Shown: in pieces, positions 1 through 9,368 of the stretch
Layout: each line of letters starts with the position of its first letter
Numbering within the stretch: the first letter of the stretch is position 1
Source of the DNA: Leisingera aquimarina DSM 24565
GTDB lineage: Bacteria; Pseudomonadota; Alphaproteobacteria; Rhodobacterales; Rhodobacteraceae
Length of the DNA stretch: 64,000 bases
Assembly: GCF_000473165.1 (NCBI RefSeq)
Contig: NZ_AXBE01000013.1
Location: forward strand, 1 to 64,000
Direction: 5' to 3'
Notes under the pieces: model-generated
The model's input: the letters and a program-made list of their open reading frames with translations, nothing else
What the model was told of the DNA's origin: nothing
The model's database searches: none
Translations under genes and position numbers: made by a program

Positions 1-216
1 CAGCTCAAACGCCAGTCCGCCGCTGCCGCCTGCCAGCCGCATCCGCGCCCTGCCGGCCGGATCGCAGGACAGCCACAGATCGGGGCCCAGATCCAGATGC
101 CCGGCCCGCACCTCCCGCGGGTCCCCCTCCGCCAGGGCGGTAATCTGATCGCGCAAAGAGGCCAGCGCAGGCAGCGCGGCAGGGGGCTCCGGAAGGGTCA
201 CAGGGCAGATCCTCAT
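1..216 (-). CDS. Partial hypothetical protein (N-terminal 72 residues)
   Basis: This frame is open on the minus strand from an ATG at 216 to the window edge, so only the N-terminus is present. It begins MRICPVTLPEPPAALPALAS and continues with a region containing HLDLGPDLWLSCDP. I do not recognise a family. That region resembles APGMFLDADPALQM of the 175-residue protein at 5358-5885 in spacing and hydrophobic pattern, so the two may be related accessory proteins of the glycan locus (inference). It is divergent from the large glycosyltransferase at 375, with about 158 bp between the starts for their promoters. Confidence 0.5.
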   Translation of the reverse strand, partial: MRICPVTLPEPPAALPALASLRDQITALAEGDPREVRAGHLDLGPDLWLSCDPAGRARMRLAGGSGGLAFEL

Positions 217-374
217 GTCATCATGCGGCGGCCAACTTCCCGGAAAACGCCGCGGATTGCAAGCCAGCCCGGCCTCCCCGGCCCGGCCCCAGTTGAGAAC
301 TGCCGGTCAGGCTGCTACAGGCGGTACTGCCGCCGCGGTTGCGCGGCAGATTTCAGCCTGTACGGATTTCCCGA

Positions 375-3300
375 ATGCCTGCCTTGCCCACCCTTGCCGT
401 GATCTTGCCCTGCCTGGACGGCTGCGGCGGTCTCGACCGCACCCTGCACAATCTGGCAGCGCAGGCCGGCCCGTTCCGCCTGCACTGCCATGCGGTGCAG
501 GCCGCCCCGGACGGCGGCATGAACGGCGGCGCGGACAGCACCCGGCAGCTGGATTGGTGGCAGGCGCAATTCCGCAGCGGCCGCCGCCGCGCGGACTGCG
601 CCGAGCTGACCTTCAGCCACGGGGCCGTGTCCGGCCCCGGCTTGAAACCCGGCCTGGCCGGCTGCCTGGCGGCGGGGATCGCGGCCTGTCCCGAAGACAG
701 CCTGTTCAGCTGGATGATGCCCGGCGGCACCCTGCCGCCGGAGACGCTGCAAGGCGCGGCCGAGGCCATGCAGCAGTTCCCGCCGGGGCAGCTCTCCTGG
801 CTGAGCTGCGCCGGCGCCGCGCCGCTGCCGGGCCTGGTGCTGCAAGCCGGGCTGAGCGATGGCACCCATTGGGAGGCGCTGCCTCCGGCGGGGACGTTTT
901 TCCGGCCCTGGCTGTGGCGCAAAGCGGCCCTGGATCCGGCGCTGCAGGACCCGGATCCGGGCACCGCGGCCTGGGTCCTGTGGCGCCGGTTCAGCCAGCA
1001 TACGGACCTGGTTCAGCTGACCCAGGCCGGGACCAGCCCCCAGCCGCTGCTGCCGGATGCCGCGGCACTGGAAGCGCAGCTGCCCGCCAGCCGCCGCCGT
1101 GCCGCCCTGAAAGATCTGGCGGGCCAGGCCGAAGCCGGAACCCCGCCGGCCTGGCGCCGCCTGAGCCGCTGCCCGGATCAAGGCAGCCTGGTGATCACCG
1201 GCGAGGATGCCCTGCCCGCGCTGGCGCGCCATTGCAGCGCCGTGCTGGGCAGCGCACCGGCCTGTCCGGACGCCGGCCCGCAGCCCCCCCGGGAGCTTGC
1301 CCGGGCGCGCCGCGCAGCCGTCCAGGCCGCGGGCGACATCACCTTCCGGAACAACATCCTGGCCCATGACAGCGGCTGGCAGTACCCGGCCATCACCGAG
1401 CAGCACGCCTTTCACCAGCTGGCCCGGGCCGGCGCGGTGCCGGACGGGGTGACTTATCTGGCCTACCCCTGGGCCACGCTGATCGACAAGCTGCACCGCA
1501 AGACCGCCGATCTGCCGGCCCATCTGGCGCAGTTCCGCGCCTTCTGCGCCCGGGTGCCCAGGGACACGGTCAAAGTCACCGTCTGCCAGCACATCAAGAT
1601 GCAGGAAGAGCTGGAGCTGTTCCGCCTGGCCGGGGTCACCGAGATCTTCTGGTCCCATGCCACCCATACGGACAGGGCGGCGCTGGATCCGGGCGGGCTG
1701 CGCCTGCATCCCTTCCCGCTGTTTCCGGTGCAGGCCGCCGGACCGCAGGAAACCGGCCCGGAAACGAGCGCCGAAACAGGTGACCGGGACACCGGTGAGC
1801 GGCCGCATCTGTTCTCCTTCATCGGCGCCCGCGCCAACCAGCATTATCTGACCGGCAGCCGCAACTGGATCCTGGACCTGCTGCAGGACGATGCGCGCGG
1901 ACAGATCACCGGGCGCGACAGCTGGCATTACAACAAGGTGGTCTACGGCCATCAGATCCATCAATCCAGCAGCCGCCGCGAGGGGGCGGGCTTTGTCGAC
2001 ACCAGCGCCTCCGAGGAGTTCCGCGCCTCGCTCAGAGCCTCGGTGTTTTCGCTCTGCCCTTCCGGCACCGGCCCCAATTCGATCCGCCTGTGGGAAAGCC
2101 TCGGCCTGGGCGCGGTGCCGGTGATCCTGGCCGATAGCTGGGCGCCGCCCGGCAACCCGGCGCTGTGGCAGGCAGGGGCTGTGTTCTGCAAGGAGACCCC
2201 CGAGGCGATCCGTGCCCTGCCGGAGCGGCTGGCAGCCCTGGCCGCCGACCCGGAAGCACTGGCGCGGCTGCGCCATGGTGCCCGCCAGCTCTGGGCGCTC
2301 TATGGCCCGGACAGCTTTATCTATGACCTGCAGAAATTCATGCTGGAGACGGCAGGCGGGCTGAACAGCCCCGCCCGCCTGCCCGGCCTGTTGCCCGGCC
2401 TGACCGCAGAGCTGACCGCCCCGCGGGAGGAAGCCCCCCGCCCCGCCGCTGCGGCGCTCTATCTCAGCAGCCTCTCCAGCCGCCTGCTGCTGGACGGCAG
2501 TGCCGCGCTGGACACCCATTGCGCTGATCCCCTGGCCCAGACCGCCGAGGCGCAGGCCCGCACCGCGCTGGCAGCGGAGCATCCGCAGGTGCAGCAGCTG
2601 GACCGGACCCTGGCGCTGCTGCAGCGGCGCAGCGGCCGGGATCCCGCGGTGCAGCCTGCCGCGGCGCCGGCGCTGATCCGGCGCGGCCCGCTGCGGGTCT
2701 GCCTGCCGGGCAAGCATTCCAACCGCACCCCGCTGGCCTATGCGCCGTTCCGGAACCTGGTCCGGGGCCGCATCACCCAGGTGGAAACGCTGCAGGAGGC
2801 AGACATCATGCTGACCGGCTTCAGCGCCGACCTGCGTGAGATGGCTCCCGCCCTGGCCGCCGCCCGGCAGCAGAACCCGGATCTGCAGCTGGCCGTCCTG
2901 TCCGAGGAACCGCTATGGGACAGCATCTGGAACAATGACCTGATGTCCCGGCGCCAGCAGATGGAGGCCGGCGGGCACCGGCTGGATTATCATGTGTTCA
3001 ACCACAGCAACTCCGCCATTTTCGACTTTGTCTCCATCCCCTATTTCCTGCTGACCCGCACCGGCTTTCTGGCCCGCTACGGGCTGGGGCTGGCGCGCCA
3101 CATGCGGCTCAGCCCCGCCGCCCTGCTGCAGCACTGGCGCGCGGCGCCGGTGCCGGCCGCATTCTATGCCGAAGTACGCGATACCCCCGCCTATTCCAGG
3201 GTCTGGCCGGAGCAGCAGGTCGAAGGCCTCAGCGTCTACCGCACCGATGCGGCGCGGCTGACGGATCTGCCCGGCACTTTGCGCGAAGGCCGCGGCTGGC

Positions 3301-3713
3301 GCCCCGGCGCCAAGCGCCAGGCGCTGGCCGACTGGCACCTGGACAAGCTGGCGGCGCTGGACATGCGCACCCGGGTGATGGCGGCCTACGAGAACACCCA
3401 TCAGCACGCCTATATCTCGGAAAAACTGTTTGACGCGTTCCTGGCCGGCGGCATGCCGGCCTATTACGCGGGCCCCGGCCACCGGGTGCATGAGCTGGTG
3501 CCGGAGGCGGCGATGATCAACACTTACGGGCTGGACGCGGCCCAAGCCGCAGAGCGGATCACCAGCTTCACCCCGGACCACGCTTGCGCCGAAGCCTGGC
3601 TGGAAACCGCCCGCCTGCTGCAGGCCCGCTTCAGCAGCCCGGATGCCATCGCCGGAGAGCGCCGCCGGATCGCCACTGCGGTCGCGGACGCGCTGGAAAG
3701 CTGCCTGCCATGA
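375..3713 (+). CDS. Multi-domain glycosyltransferase: GT2-like remnant + exostosin (GT47-like) + GT10 fucosyltransferase-like
   Basis: This 1112-residue protein is predicted to be cytosolic and to add two different sugars to a surface polysaccharide. The first 130 residues look like a degenerate GT-A fold (LAVILPCLDGCGG, with FSWMMPGG where a metal-binding motif would sit). An exostosin-type domain follows: residues 475-560 contain RPHLFSFIGAR and FSLCPSGTGPNSIRLWESLG, the GT47 donor-site signature. From about residue 770 a second GT-B domain begins (VCLPGKHSNRTP); near residue 1005 it carries YENTH and YISEKLFDAFLAGGMPAYY, the hallmark of GT10 alpha-1,3-fucosyltransferases. I preferred the ATG at 375 over an upstream TTG at 339 because homology-like sequence starts there. 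It leads a same-strand run with the TupA-like and sulfotransferase genes. The linkages made cannot be read from sequence. Confidence 0.85.
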   Translation: MPALPTLAVILPCLDGCGGLDRTLHNLAAQAGPFRLHCHAVQAAPDGGMNGGADSTRQLDWWQAQFRSGRRRADCAELTFSHGAVSGPGLKPGLAGCLAAGIAACPEDSLFSWMMPGGTLPPETLQGAAEAMQQFPPGQLSWLSCAGAAPLPGLVLQAGLSDGTHWEALPPAGTFFRPWLWRKAALDPALQDPDPGTAAWVLWRRFSQHTDLVQLTQAGTSPQPLLPDAAALEAQLPASRRRAALKDLAGQAEAGTPPAWRRLSRCPDQGSLVITGEDALPALARHCSAVLGSAPACPDAGPQPPRELARARRAAVQAAGDITFRNNILAHDSGWQYPAITEQHAFHQLARAGAVPDGVTYLAYPWATLIDKLHRKTADLPAHLAQFRAFCARVPRDTVKVTVCQHIKMQEELELFRLAGVTEIFWSHATHTDRAALDPGGLRLHPFPLFPVQAAGPQETGPETSAETGDRDTGERPHLFSFIGARANQHYLTGSRNWILDLLQDDARGQITGRDSWHYNKVVYGHQIHQSSSRREGAGFVDTSASEEFRASLRASVFSLCPSGTGPNSIRLWESLGLGAVPVILADSWAPPGNPALWQAGAVFCKETPEAIRALPERLAALAADPEALARLRHGARQLWALYGPDSFIYDLQKFMLETAGGLNSPARLPGLLPGLTAELTAPREEAPRPAAAALYLSSLSSRLLLDGSAALDTHCADPLAQTAEAQARTALAAEHPQVQQLDRTLALLQRRSGRDPAVQPAAAPALIRRGPLRVCLPGKHSNRTPLAYAPFRNLVRGRITQVETLQEADIMLTGFSADLREMAPALAAARQQNPDLQLAVLSEEPLWDSIWNNDLMSRRQQMEAGGHRLDYHVFNHSNSAIFDFVSIPYFLLTRTGFLARYGLGLARHMRLSPAALLQHWRAAPVPAAFYAEVRDTPAYSRVWPEQQVEGLSVYRTDAARLTDLPGTLREGRGWRPGAKRQALADWHLDKLAALDMRTRVMAAYENTHQHAYISEKLFDAFLAGGMPAYYAGPGHRVHELVPEAAMINTYGLDAAQAAERITSFTPDHACAEAWLETARLLQARFSSPDAIAGERRRIATAVADALESCLP

Positions 3714-3794
3714 ATGCCGCCATGAGCCCCGCCTGCCCGCCGCCTGCCTGTTTTCCGCTCACCCCCGCACAGCCGGGGCCAATATGGGACGCCT

Positions 3795-4601
3795 ATGCCA
3801 AACACTGATTTCAAGCGCCGCATGAACGAGCGGCTGGACCGCTGGTACAAGAACGCGGACCCGCAGGAAGACCCCAAGCGGCAGCAACGGCGCAGATATA
3901 TCGCCGGCCTGGTCAACAAGACCTCGATGTTCAACTACGCCCGCCGCCTGGAGCTGCCGCTGCCCGAGCGCTTTGCCGAGGCCGAAGGGCTGGAGGCGCT
4001 GGATTTCGCCGCCTTGCCGGAGCGGGTGGTGATCAAGCCCAACAATGGCGCCGACAATGACGGCGTCCTGCTGTTTGACGGCGCGCGCGAGGTGTTCACC
4101 GGCGACCGCGTCGCCATCGCGGACCGCACCGCCTATACCCGCCAGCGCTATGACGCAGGCAGCTTCCTGCAGCCCAACAGCAAGATCATCGCCGAGGAAT
4201 TCCTCCAGGATTTCGACCCTGCCTTCACCGTGCCGCGCGACTTCAAGGTCTATGTGGCAGGCGGGCGGCCCTGGGTGATTCAGGTAGTCAACCGCCAGGG
4301 CCCCAAGGCGGAGTGGAGCCACCGCTACTACAATCAGGACTGGGTGGCCTATGACCATTTCCAGCGCGAAAACGGGCTGGCACCGGTGATCCCGCAGCCC
4401 GCCCGTTTCGAGGAGCTGATCGCGCTCTCCACCCGCATCGCCCGGGATATCAAGTGCTTCATGCGGCTGGATTTCTACATCACCGCGGACCGCGTGGTCT
4501 TTGGCGAGTTCACCTCCTACCCCAATGCCGGGCTGCAATTCACTCCGGTCGGCAGCAATGTGCTGTGCGACCTGATGGACCGCTACCCGGACCCGTTCTG
4601 A
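3795..4601 (+). CDS. TupA-like ATP-grasp protein
   Basis: This 268-residue protein matches the TupA-like ATP-grasp family, named for teichuronopeptide synthesis in Bacillus. Such enzymes use ATP to activate a carboxylate and join it to an amine. Visible ATP-grasp elements are RVVIKPNNGADNDGV near residue 76, DFKVYVAGGRPWVIQVVNR near residue 152, and a metal-binding region MRLDFYITADRVVFGEFTSY near residue 222. It follows the large glycosyltransferase by 81 bp and precedes a sulfotransferase by 22 bp, so it probably modifies the same glycan, for example by amidating a uronic acid (inference). The length is typical for the family. Confidence 0.8.
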   Translation: MPNTDFKRRMNERLDRWYKNADPQEDPKRQQRRRYIAGLVNKTSMFNYARRLELPLPERFAEAEGLEALDFAALPERVVIKPNNGADNDGVLLFDGAREVFTGDRVAIADRTAYTRQRYDAGSFLQPNSKIIAEEFLQDFDPAFTVPRDFKVYVAGGRPWVIQVVNRQGPKAEWSHRYYNQDWVAYDHFQRENGLAPVIPQPARFEELIALSTRIARDIKCFMRLDFYITADRVVFGEFTSYPNAGLQFTPVGSNVLCDLMDRYPDPF

Positions 4602-4623
4602 TCCGGACAGGAGTTTCCAGACC

Positions 4624-5361
4624 ATGCCGCAGCATCTCTTTCTGTCAGGAACCGCCCGGGCCGGCACCAGCGCCCTGGTCAATATCCTCAATCAGCACAA
4701 CCATATCCTGATCGGCCAGGAGCGCTATTTTAAAAAGTTCCGCCAGGACAGGATCAGCCCTGCCCATTTCGAAAAAGACCGCTTTCTTGATATCCGCGAA
4801 GGCGACACCCATGCCCATGGCGGCCTGTTTGTCCCGCAGCGCCCCCGCCGCTATGACAATGCGGTCTATGTCGGCGACAAATACCCGCCGATGTTCCGCC
4901 ATCTGGACCATGTGCTGAGCGAATTTCCCAAGGCCCGCCATATCTATATCCTGCGCAACCCGCTGTCGGTCGCGGAAAGCTATGAGGCCCGGTTCCGGAA
5001 CCCCGATGACGACTGGACCCTGGACTGGCGCGCAGGCCTTGCGGCCTGGAACGACAGCGTCGCCCGCATCGCGGCCCTGACGCAGGCGCAATTGCAGCAG
5101 TTCACCTTTGTGCAATACGAGGACATCTATGCCAGCCCCCAGGCCATCAACGCGCTGTTCACCCGGCTGGGATTAAGCAACCTGGAGCCGGAAACCCTGG
5201 CGCCCTTTGCAGAGAAATTTGCAGGCCTCAACAGCAAGCTGGTGCCGCGCCGCGACGACATCCGCGCCCAGGTGGCCCGCGAGGCCGACTGGGCCGCCTA
5301 CAAGCAGCTCTGCGCGCTGATGCCGCCGCCTCTGCAAAACACAGTGGAGGATGGCCGGTGA
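4624..5361 (+). CDS. PAPS-dependent sulfotransferase
   Basis: This 245-residue P-loop sulfotransferase would transfer sulfate from PAPS, probably to a hydroxyl of the polysaccharide. The 5'-phosphosulfate loop is at the N-terminus (LFLSGTARAGTSALVNILN, residues 5-23), and the 3'-phosphate motif is RNPLSVAESYEAR near residue 112. Length and motif spacing fit the bacterial Sulfotransfer family. It sits in an operon-like run: its stop codon overlaps the GTG start of the next gene in a GTGA junction, which suggests coupled translation. It is the first of five sulfotransferase-type genes in the window. Confidence 0.85.
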   Translation: MPQHLFLSGTARAGTSALVNILNQHNHILIGQERYFKKFRQDRISPAHFEKDRFLDIREGDTHAHGGLFVPQRPRRYDNAVYVGDKYPPMFRHLDHVLSEFPKARHIYILRNPLSVAESYEARFRNPDDDWTLDWRAGLAAWNDSVARIAALTQAQLQQFTFVQYEDIYASPQAINALFTRLGLSNLEPETLAPFAEKFAGLNSKLVPRRDDIRAQVAREADWAAYKQLCALMPPPLQNTVEDGR

Positions 5362-5885
5362 CCGCCATCATGCCCGCCCTCCTCAGCCCTGGCCTCAGCG
5401 CCTTTACCGCCAGCCGCCAGGACGGACCGCTGCAGGCGGAACGCACCAATCTGGCGCCGGGGATGTTCCTCGATGCCGACCCGGCGCTGCAGATGGCGGG
5501 GCGCTACAGCTCTGCGGCCGGCGCCTTTCTCGATCTCCATGCCGCGCCGTCAGGCCGCGGCGGCTGGTTCGGGCTGCATCTGGCGCTGGAGCTGCCGCCG
5601 CTGCAGGAGATCAGCTATCTCGGCCTGGCCTGCCGCGCTGCCGCGCCGGAACAGCTGATGCTGCGCCCCTGCCTGCGCACCGGCCTTGAGGGCGGCGGGT
5701 TCAGCGACTGCTTTTTCGACAGGCACATCCTGGCCGCCGGGCGCGCCCACAGCCATACCGATGCGCTCTATCTCGACAGCCGCCCGGAGCTGCCGCTCAG
5801 CGCGCCCTGGCATGAACTGGTGCTGTTCCTGCCCTGCCAGGCTTTTGACCTCAGCCTGATGCACCTGCATCTGTTTGCCCTGTAA
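5358..5885 (+). CDS. Hypothetical protein of the glycan locus
   Basis: This 175-residue protein starts at a GTG that overlaps the sulfotransferase stop by 4 bp. I do not recognise a family. It is rich in short alternating hydrophobic strands (FGLHLALELPPL, LMLRPCLRTGLEGGG, HELVLFLPCQAFDLSLMHLHLF), which suggests a beta-sandwich, perhaps carbohydrate-binding (inference). There is no signal peptide or membrane segment. It resembles the partial protein at the left edge of the window. Tight coupling to a sulfotransferase and to the GT2 gene 13 bp downstream points to the same pathway. Confidence 0.65.
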   Translation: MTAIMPALLSPGLSAFTASRQDGPLQAERTNLAPGMFLDADPALQMAGRYSSAAGAFLDLHAAPSGRGGWFGLHLALELPPLQEISYLGLACRAAAPEQLMLRPCLRTGLEGGGFSDCFFDRHILAAGRAHSHTDALYLDSRPELPLSAPWHELVLFLPCQAFDLSLMHLHLFAL

Positions 5886-5898
5886 GGCAGATCCCGCC

Positions 5899-6894
5899 AT
5901 GCCCCTTGATCCGCCCCTCGACCTGACCGTCGCCATCCCCAGCCATGATGACAATGGCAATCTGACCCGGCTGCTGCGGCATCTGGCGGCTCTTGGCATC
6001 GCCCAGGCGGTGATCGTGACGGACGACGGCTCCCTGCCCGCCCCTGATGCCGAAACCCTGGCCCGGGACAGCGGGCTGGAGCCGGCCCGGCTGACCCTGC
6101 TGCGCCAGGACCGGGTCCGGGGCGCAGGCGCGGCGCGCAACCGGGCGCTTTTGCATGTGAAAACCCGGCACCTGCTGTTTCTGGATGCCGATGACCTGCC
6201 CGCCCGCGAATTGCGCAGCCTGTGCCAGGCGCTGGCGCAGGCGGATCCTTTCGATTTCTGCATCTTCCAGCACCACGACAGCCGGATGGCGCAGGACCGG
6301 CAGCGGGGGCAGATGCCCTTTGATCAGGATTTCTGGGTTCAGGCAGGCCTGGCCCAGGGCAGCCTGCGCCCGGTTCCGGACAGCGCCGCGCCGCTCTTGG
6401 CACAGACCGCCAATTACCCCTGGAACAAGATCTACCGCACGGAGTTCCTGCTGGAACAAGGCATCCGCTGTTCCGAGACCCTGGTGCACAACGACATCGC
6501 CCTGCATTGGCAGAGCTTCCTGCGGGCCCGGAGCATCCTCAGCAGCGCCTGCATCGGCGTCACCCATTTCGTGCAGCCGGGCGGCAGCCGGCTGACCAAC
6601 CGGCTGGACGCCGAACGGCTGCGGGTGTTTGAACCGCTGGAACAGATCGCGCTGGAGATCGCCGCCGGCACCGGCCCCGCAGGCCGCCGCTATGCCCCGG
6701 CCTTCTTCGGCTTTGCCCTGGGGCTTTTGAACTGGGTGCAGGGCACGTTGGCCAAGGATCTGCAAGAGGAGCTCAAAATCCGGGCCGATGCCTTTCTGCA
6801 GCGCCACCTCAGCCGGGAGATGTGCCGCCGGCTGCAACAGGACCGGCCCGCCGACTGGCAGCGGGCCGCGGAGCTGTTTTCCCTGCCCGGCTGA
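5899..6894 (+). CDS. GT2 family glycosyltransferase
   Basis: This 331-residue GT-A enzyme begins MPLDPPLDLTVAIPSHDDNG. It has the usual GT2 layout: nucleotide-binding strand (LTVAIPSHDDNG), acidic residues in VIVTDDGSLPAP, GAGAARNRAL before the DXD region, and LLFLDADDLPARELRSL with the metal-binding DAD. NYPWNKIYRTEFL and ETLVHNDIALHW are acceptor-side motifs seen in GT2 enzymes of cell-surface glycan loci. I chose the ATG at 5899 over an upstream TTG because the fold starts there. It is the last gene of the plus-strand run and converges on glf. Confidence 0.85.
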   Translation: MPLDPPLDLTVAIPSHDDNGNLTRLLRHLAALGIAQAVIVTDDGSLPAPDAETLARDSGLEPARLTLLRQDRVRGAGAARNRALLHVKTRHLLFLDADDLPARELRSLCQALAQADPFDFCIFQHHDSRMAQDRQRGQMPFDQDFWVQAGLAQGSLRPVPDSAAPLLAQTANYPWNKIYRTEFLLEQGIRCSETLVHNDIALHWQSFLRARSILSSACIGVTHFVQPGGSRLTNRLDAERLRVFEPLEQIALEIAAGTGPAGRRYAPAFFGFALGLLNWVQGTLAKDLQEELKIRADAFLQRHLSREMCRRLQQDRPADWQRAAELFSLPG

Positions 6895-6915
6895 AACCGG
6901 CCGGGCTGCCGCCGC

Positions 6916-8136
<1,221 letters not shown>

Positions 8137-8490
8137 TCATTTCACGTTCTGCCGCATCCGGTGCGCCGCATTGAACTGCACATCCACATTGCCGTATTGC
8201 AAAAAGATGATGTCATCGCTGCTGGCGCCTTTCAGGCAGGCCAGCACATAATTGCGGTTCTCCGCCTTCAGAAAACCGCGGGCCGACCAGCCGCTGGCCC
8301 AATGAGAGCGGTAGCGGCTGCTGGTTCCGAAGATGTAATCAAACAGTTCGCAGGACGAGGATCCAAATGCATAAAGCCGGGCCTCAGCCGCGCCCTGCGG
8401 ACGGCAGGCCCGCACCCTGCCCGCACGGAGCGCCAGCAAGGCCGAACTCAAACGGGCGCGGAGGTGTTTTCTGAACCGGGCTGCAATCAT
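8137..8490 (-). CDS. Hypothetical protein, probably 3'-truncated
   Basis: This frame of about 117 residues starts at an ATG at 8490; a GTG at 8541 is an alternative and no good ribosome-binding site distinguishes them. The conserved-looking part is RLYAFGSSSCELFDYIFG followed by WASGWSARGF and DIIFLQYGNVDVQFN. This resembles the first third of an SGNH-like or GSCFA-like domain: a nucleophile-like GSSS block, then a strand ending in an Asn/Asp-containing loop. The frame stops soon afterwards and glf starts 48 bp downstream, so the catalytic C-terminal half would be missing. I infer a remnant fused to the glf upstream region by deletion; a genuine small protein is possible. Confidence 0.45.
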   Translation of the reverse strand: MIAARFRKHLRARLSSALLALRAGRVRACRPQGAAEARLYAFGSSSCELFDYIFGTSSRYRSHWASGWSARGFLKAENRNYVLACLKGASSDDIIFLQYGNVDVQFNAAHRMRQNVK

Positions 8491-8633
8491 ACCAATCAAC
8501 GTTTTGTCCAAGGCTGCCGGGCCATGGCCCCATCTCTGCACTTTGCGCCCACTGCTAACGGACTGGCCGCCCCTGTGGCAACCCGGCTGCCTGCGTACCC
8601 GCCCGGCAGGCCGGCAGTTTTCCGCAAACCCGC

Positions 8634-9128
8634 CTATGCGTTCTCGGCCAGGGCTTTCTCCCGCGGCAAAGCCGCTGCGGGCTCGAACCGCTTCAGATTG
8701 GCCGCCCGGTAGTTTTCCGCTCTGATTTTCTTGCCGGCTCCGCCGCGCGCACCGCTTTTATAAAGCGCAACGCGCCAATCCGCCCGCCGCGGCGGCAGAC
8801 CGGGAATATCCCGGATCCCCTCCCAGACCTGCTCCTGGATCTTGACGTAATCGGCATGGTGATTCGGCTTTTCCCGGTGGTATTCCCGCTTCAGCACCCC
8901 GTGCTCATCCCCCAGAACCGGCGTCAGATCCCGCCAGTCGCAGAAACCGCTGACAAGTTGGTTGATCCGGTTCAAAAGCTGCGCCTGATAGCGCGGCGCC
9001 GGCCCGTCAGCCTCAGGCCCAGTGTTTTCAGCCCTGGTGTTTTCAGCCCTGGTATCCTTCGGTCCGGTTTGCCGCCGCCGCCTCTCTGCCAGGGCGCGCA
9101 GGCCGGCCCTTAAAAATTGCAATGCCAT
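8634..9128 (-). CDS. Hypothetical basic protein
   Basis: This 164-residue frame starts at MALQFLRAGLRALAERRRR. An in-frame start 20 codons upstream is also possible. It contains a short duplicated peptide (RAEN repeated twice near residue 30), then a hydrophilic, Arg/Lys-rich region with YQAQLLNRINQLVSGFCDWR and YVKIQEQVWEGIRDIPGLPP. I recognise no family, signal peptide or membrane segment. It is divergent from the sulfotransferase-like gene at 9369. It is a real candidate because codon use is typical of neighbours and no better frame lies opposite. Confidence 0.45.
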   Translation of the reverse strand: MALQFLRAGLRALAERRRRQTGPKDTRAENTRAENTGPEADGPAPRYQAQLLNRINQLVSGFCDWRDLTPVLGDEHGVLKREYHREKPNHHADYVKIQEQVWEGIRDIPGLPPRRADWRVALYKSGARGGAGKKIRAENYRAANLKRFEPAAALPREKALAENA

Positions 9129-9368
9129 GGTCAAATCACCTGAAATGCCTCTGTCAAATTGCCGGGGCCGCCAAACCGCCTGATGCAACCTGCGGTTCTC
9201 TGCACAGTTTTCCCGCTCAGCGCAACCCGTCGCACAGCCCGTCCGGCAGCTTGGCGCGCAAATACGCTTGCTGCCGCAGGCACAACCGGGACGGCGATTG
9301 TCTATAGCCCGAAAATCCCCTACACCACAGCCTTGAAACCCGCTTCAAACACAGGATCCGGCACTCAT

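Noticed and set aside
315-2717. 800-residue minus-strand open frame opposite the large glycosyltransferase
   Set aside because: It is antisense to a gene with clear GT47 and GT10 motifs. Its translation is Gly/Gln/Arg-rich without domains, as expected in GC-rich DNA.
8161-8712. 183-residue plus-strand frame near the truncated gene
   Set aside because: Antisense to the better supported minus-strand frame and low-complexity in translation.
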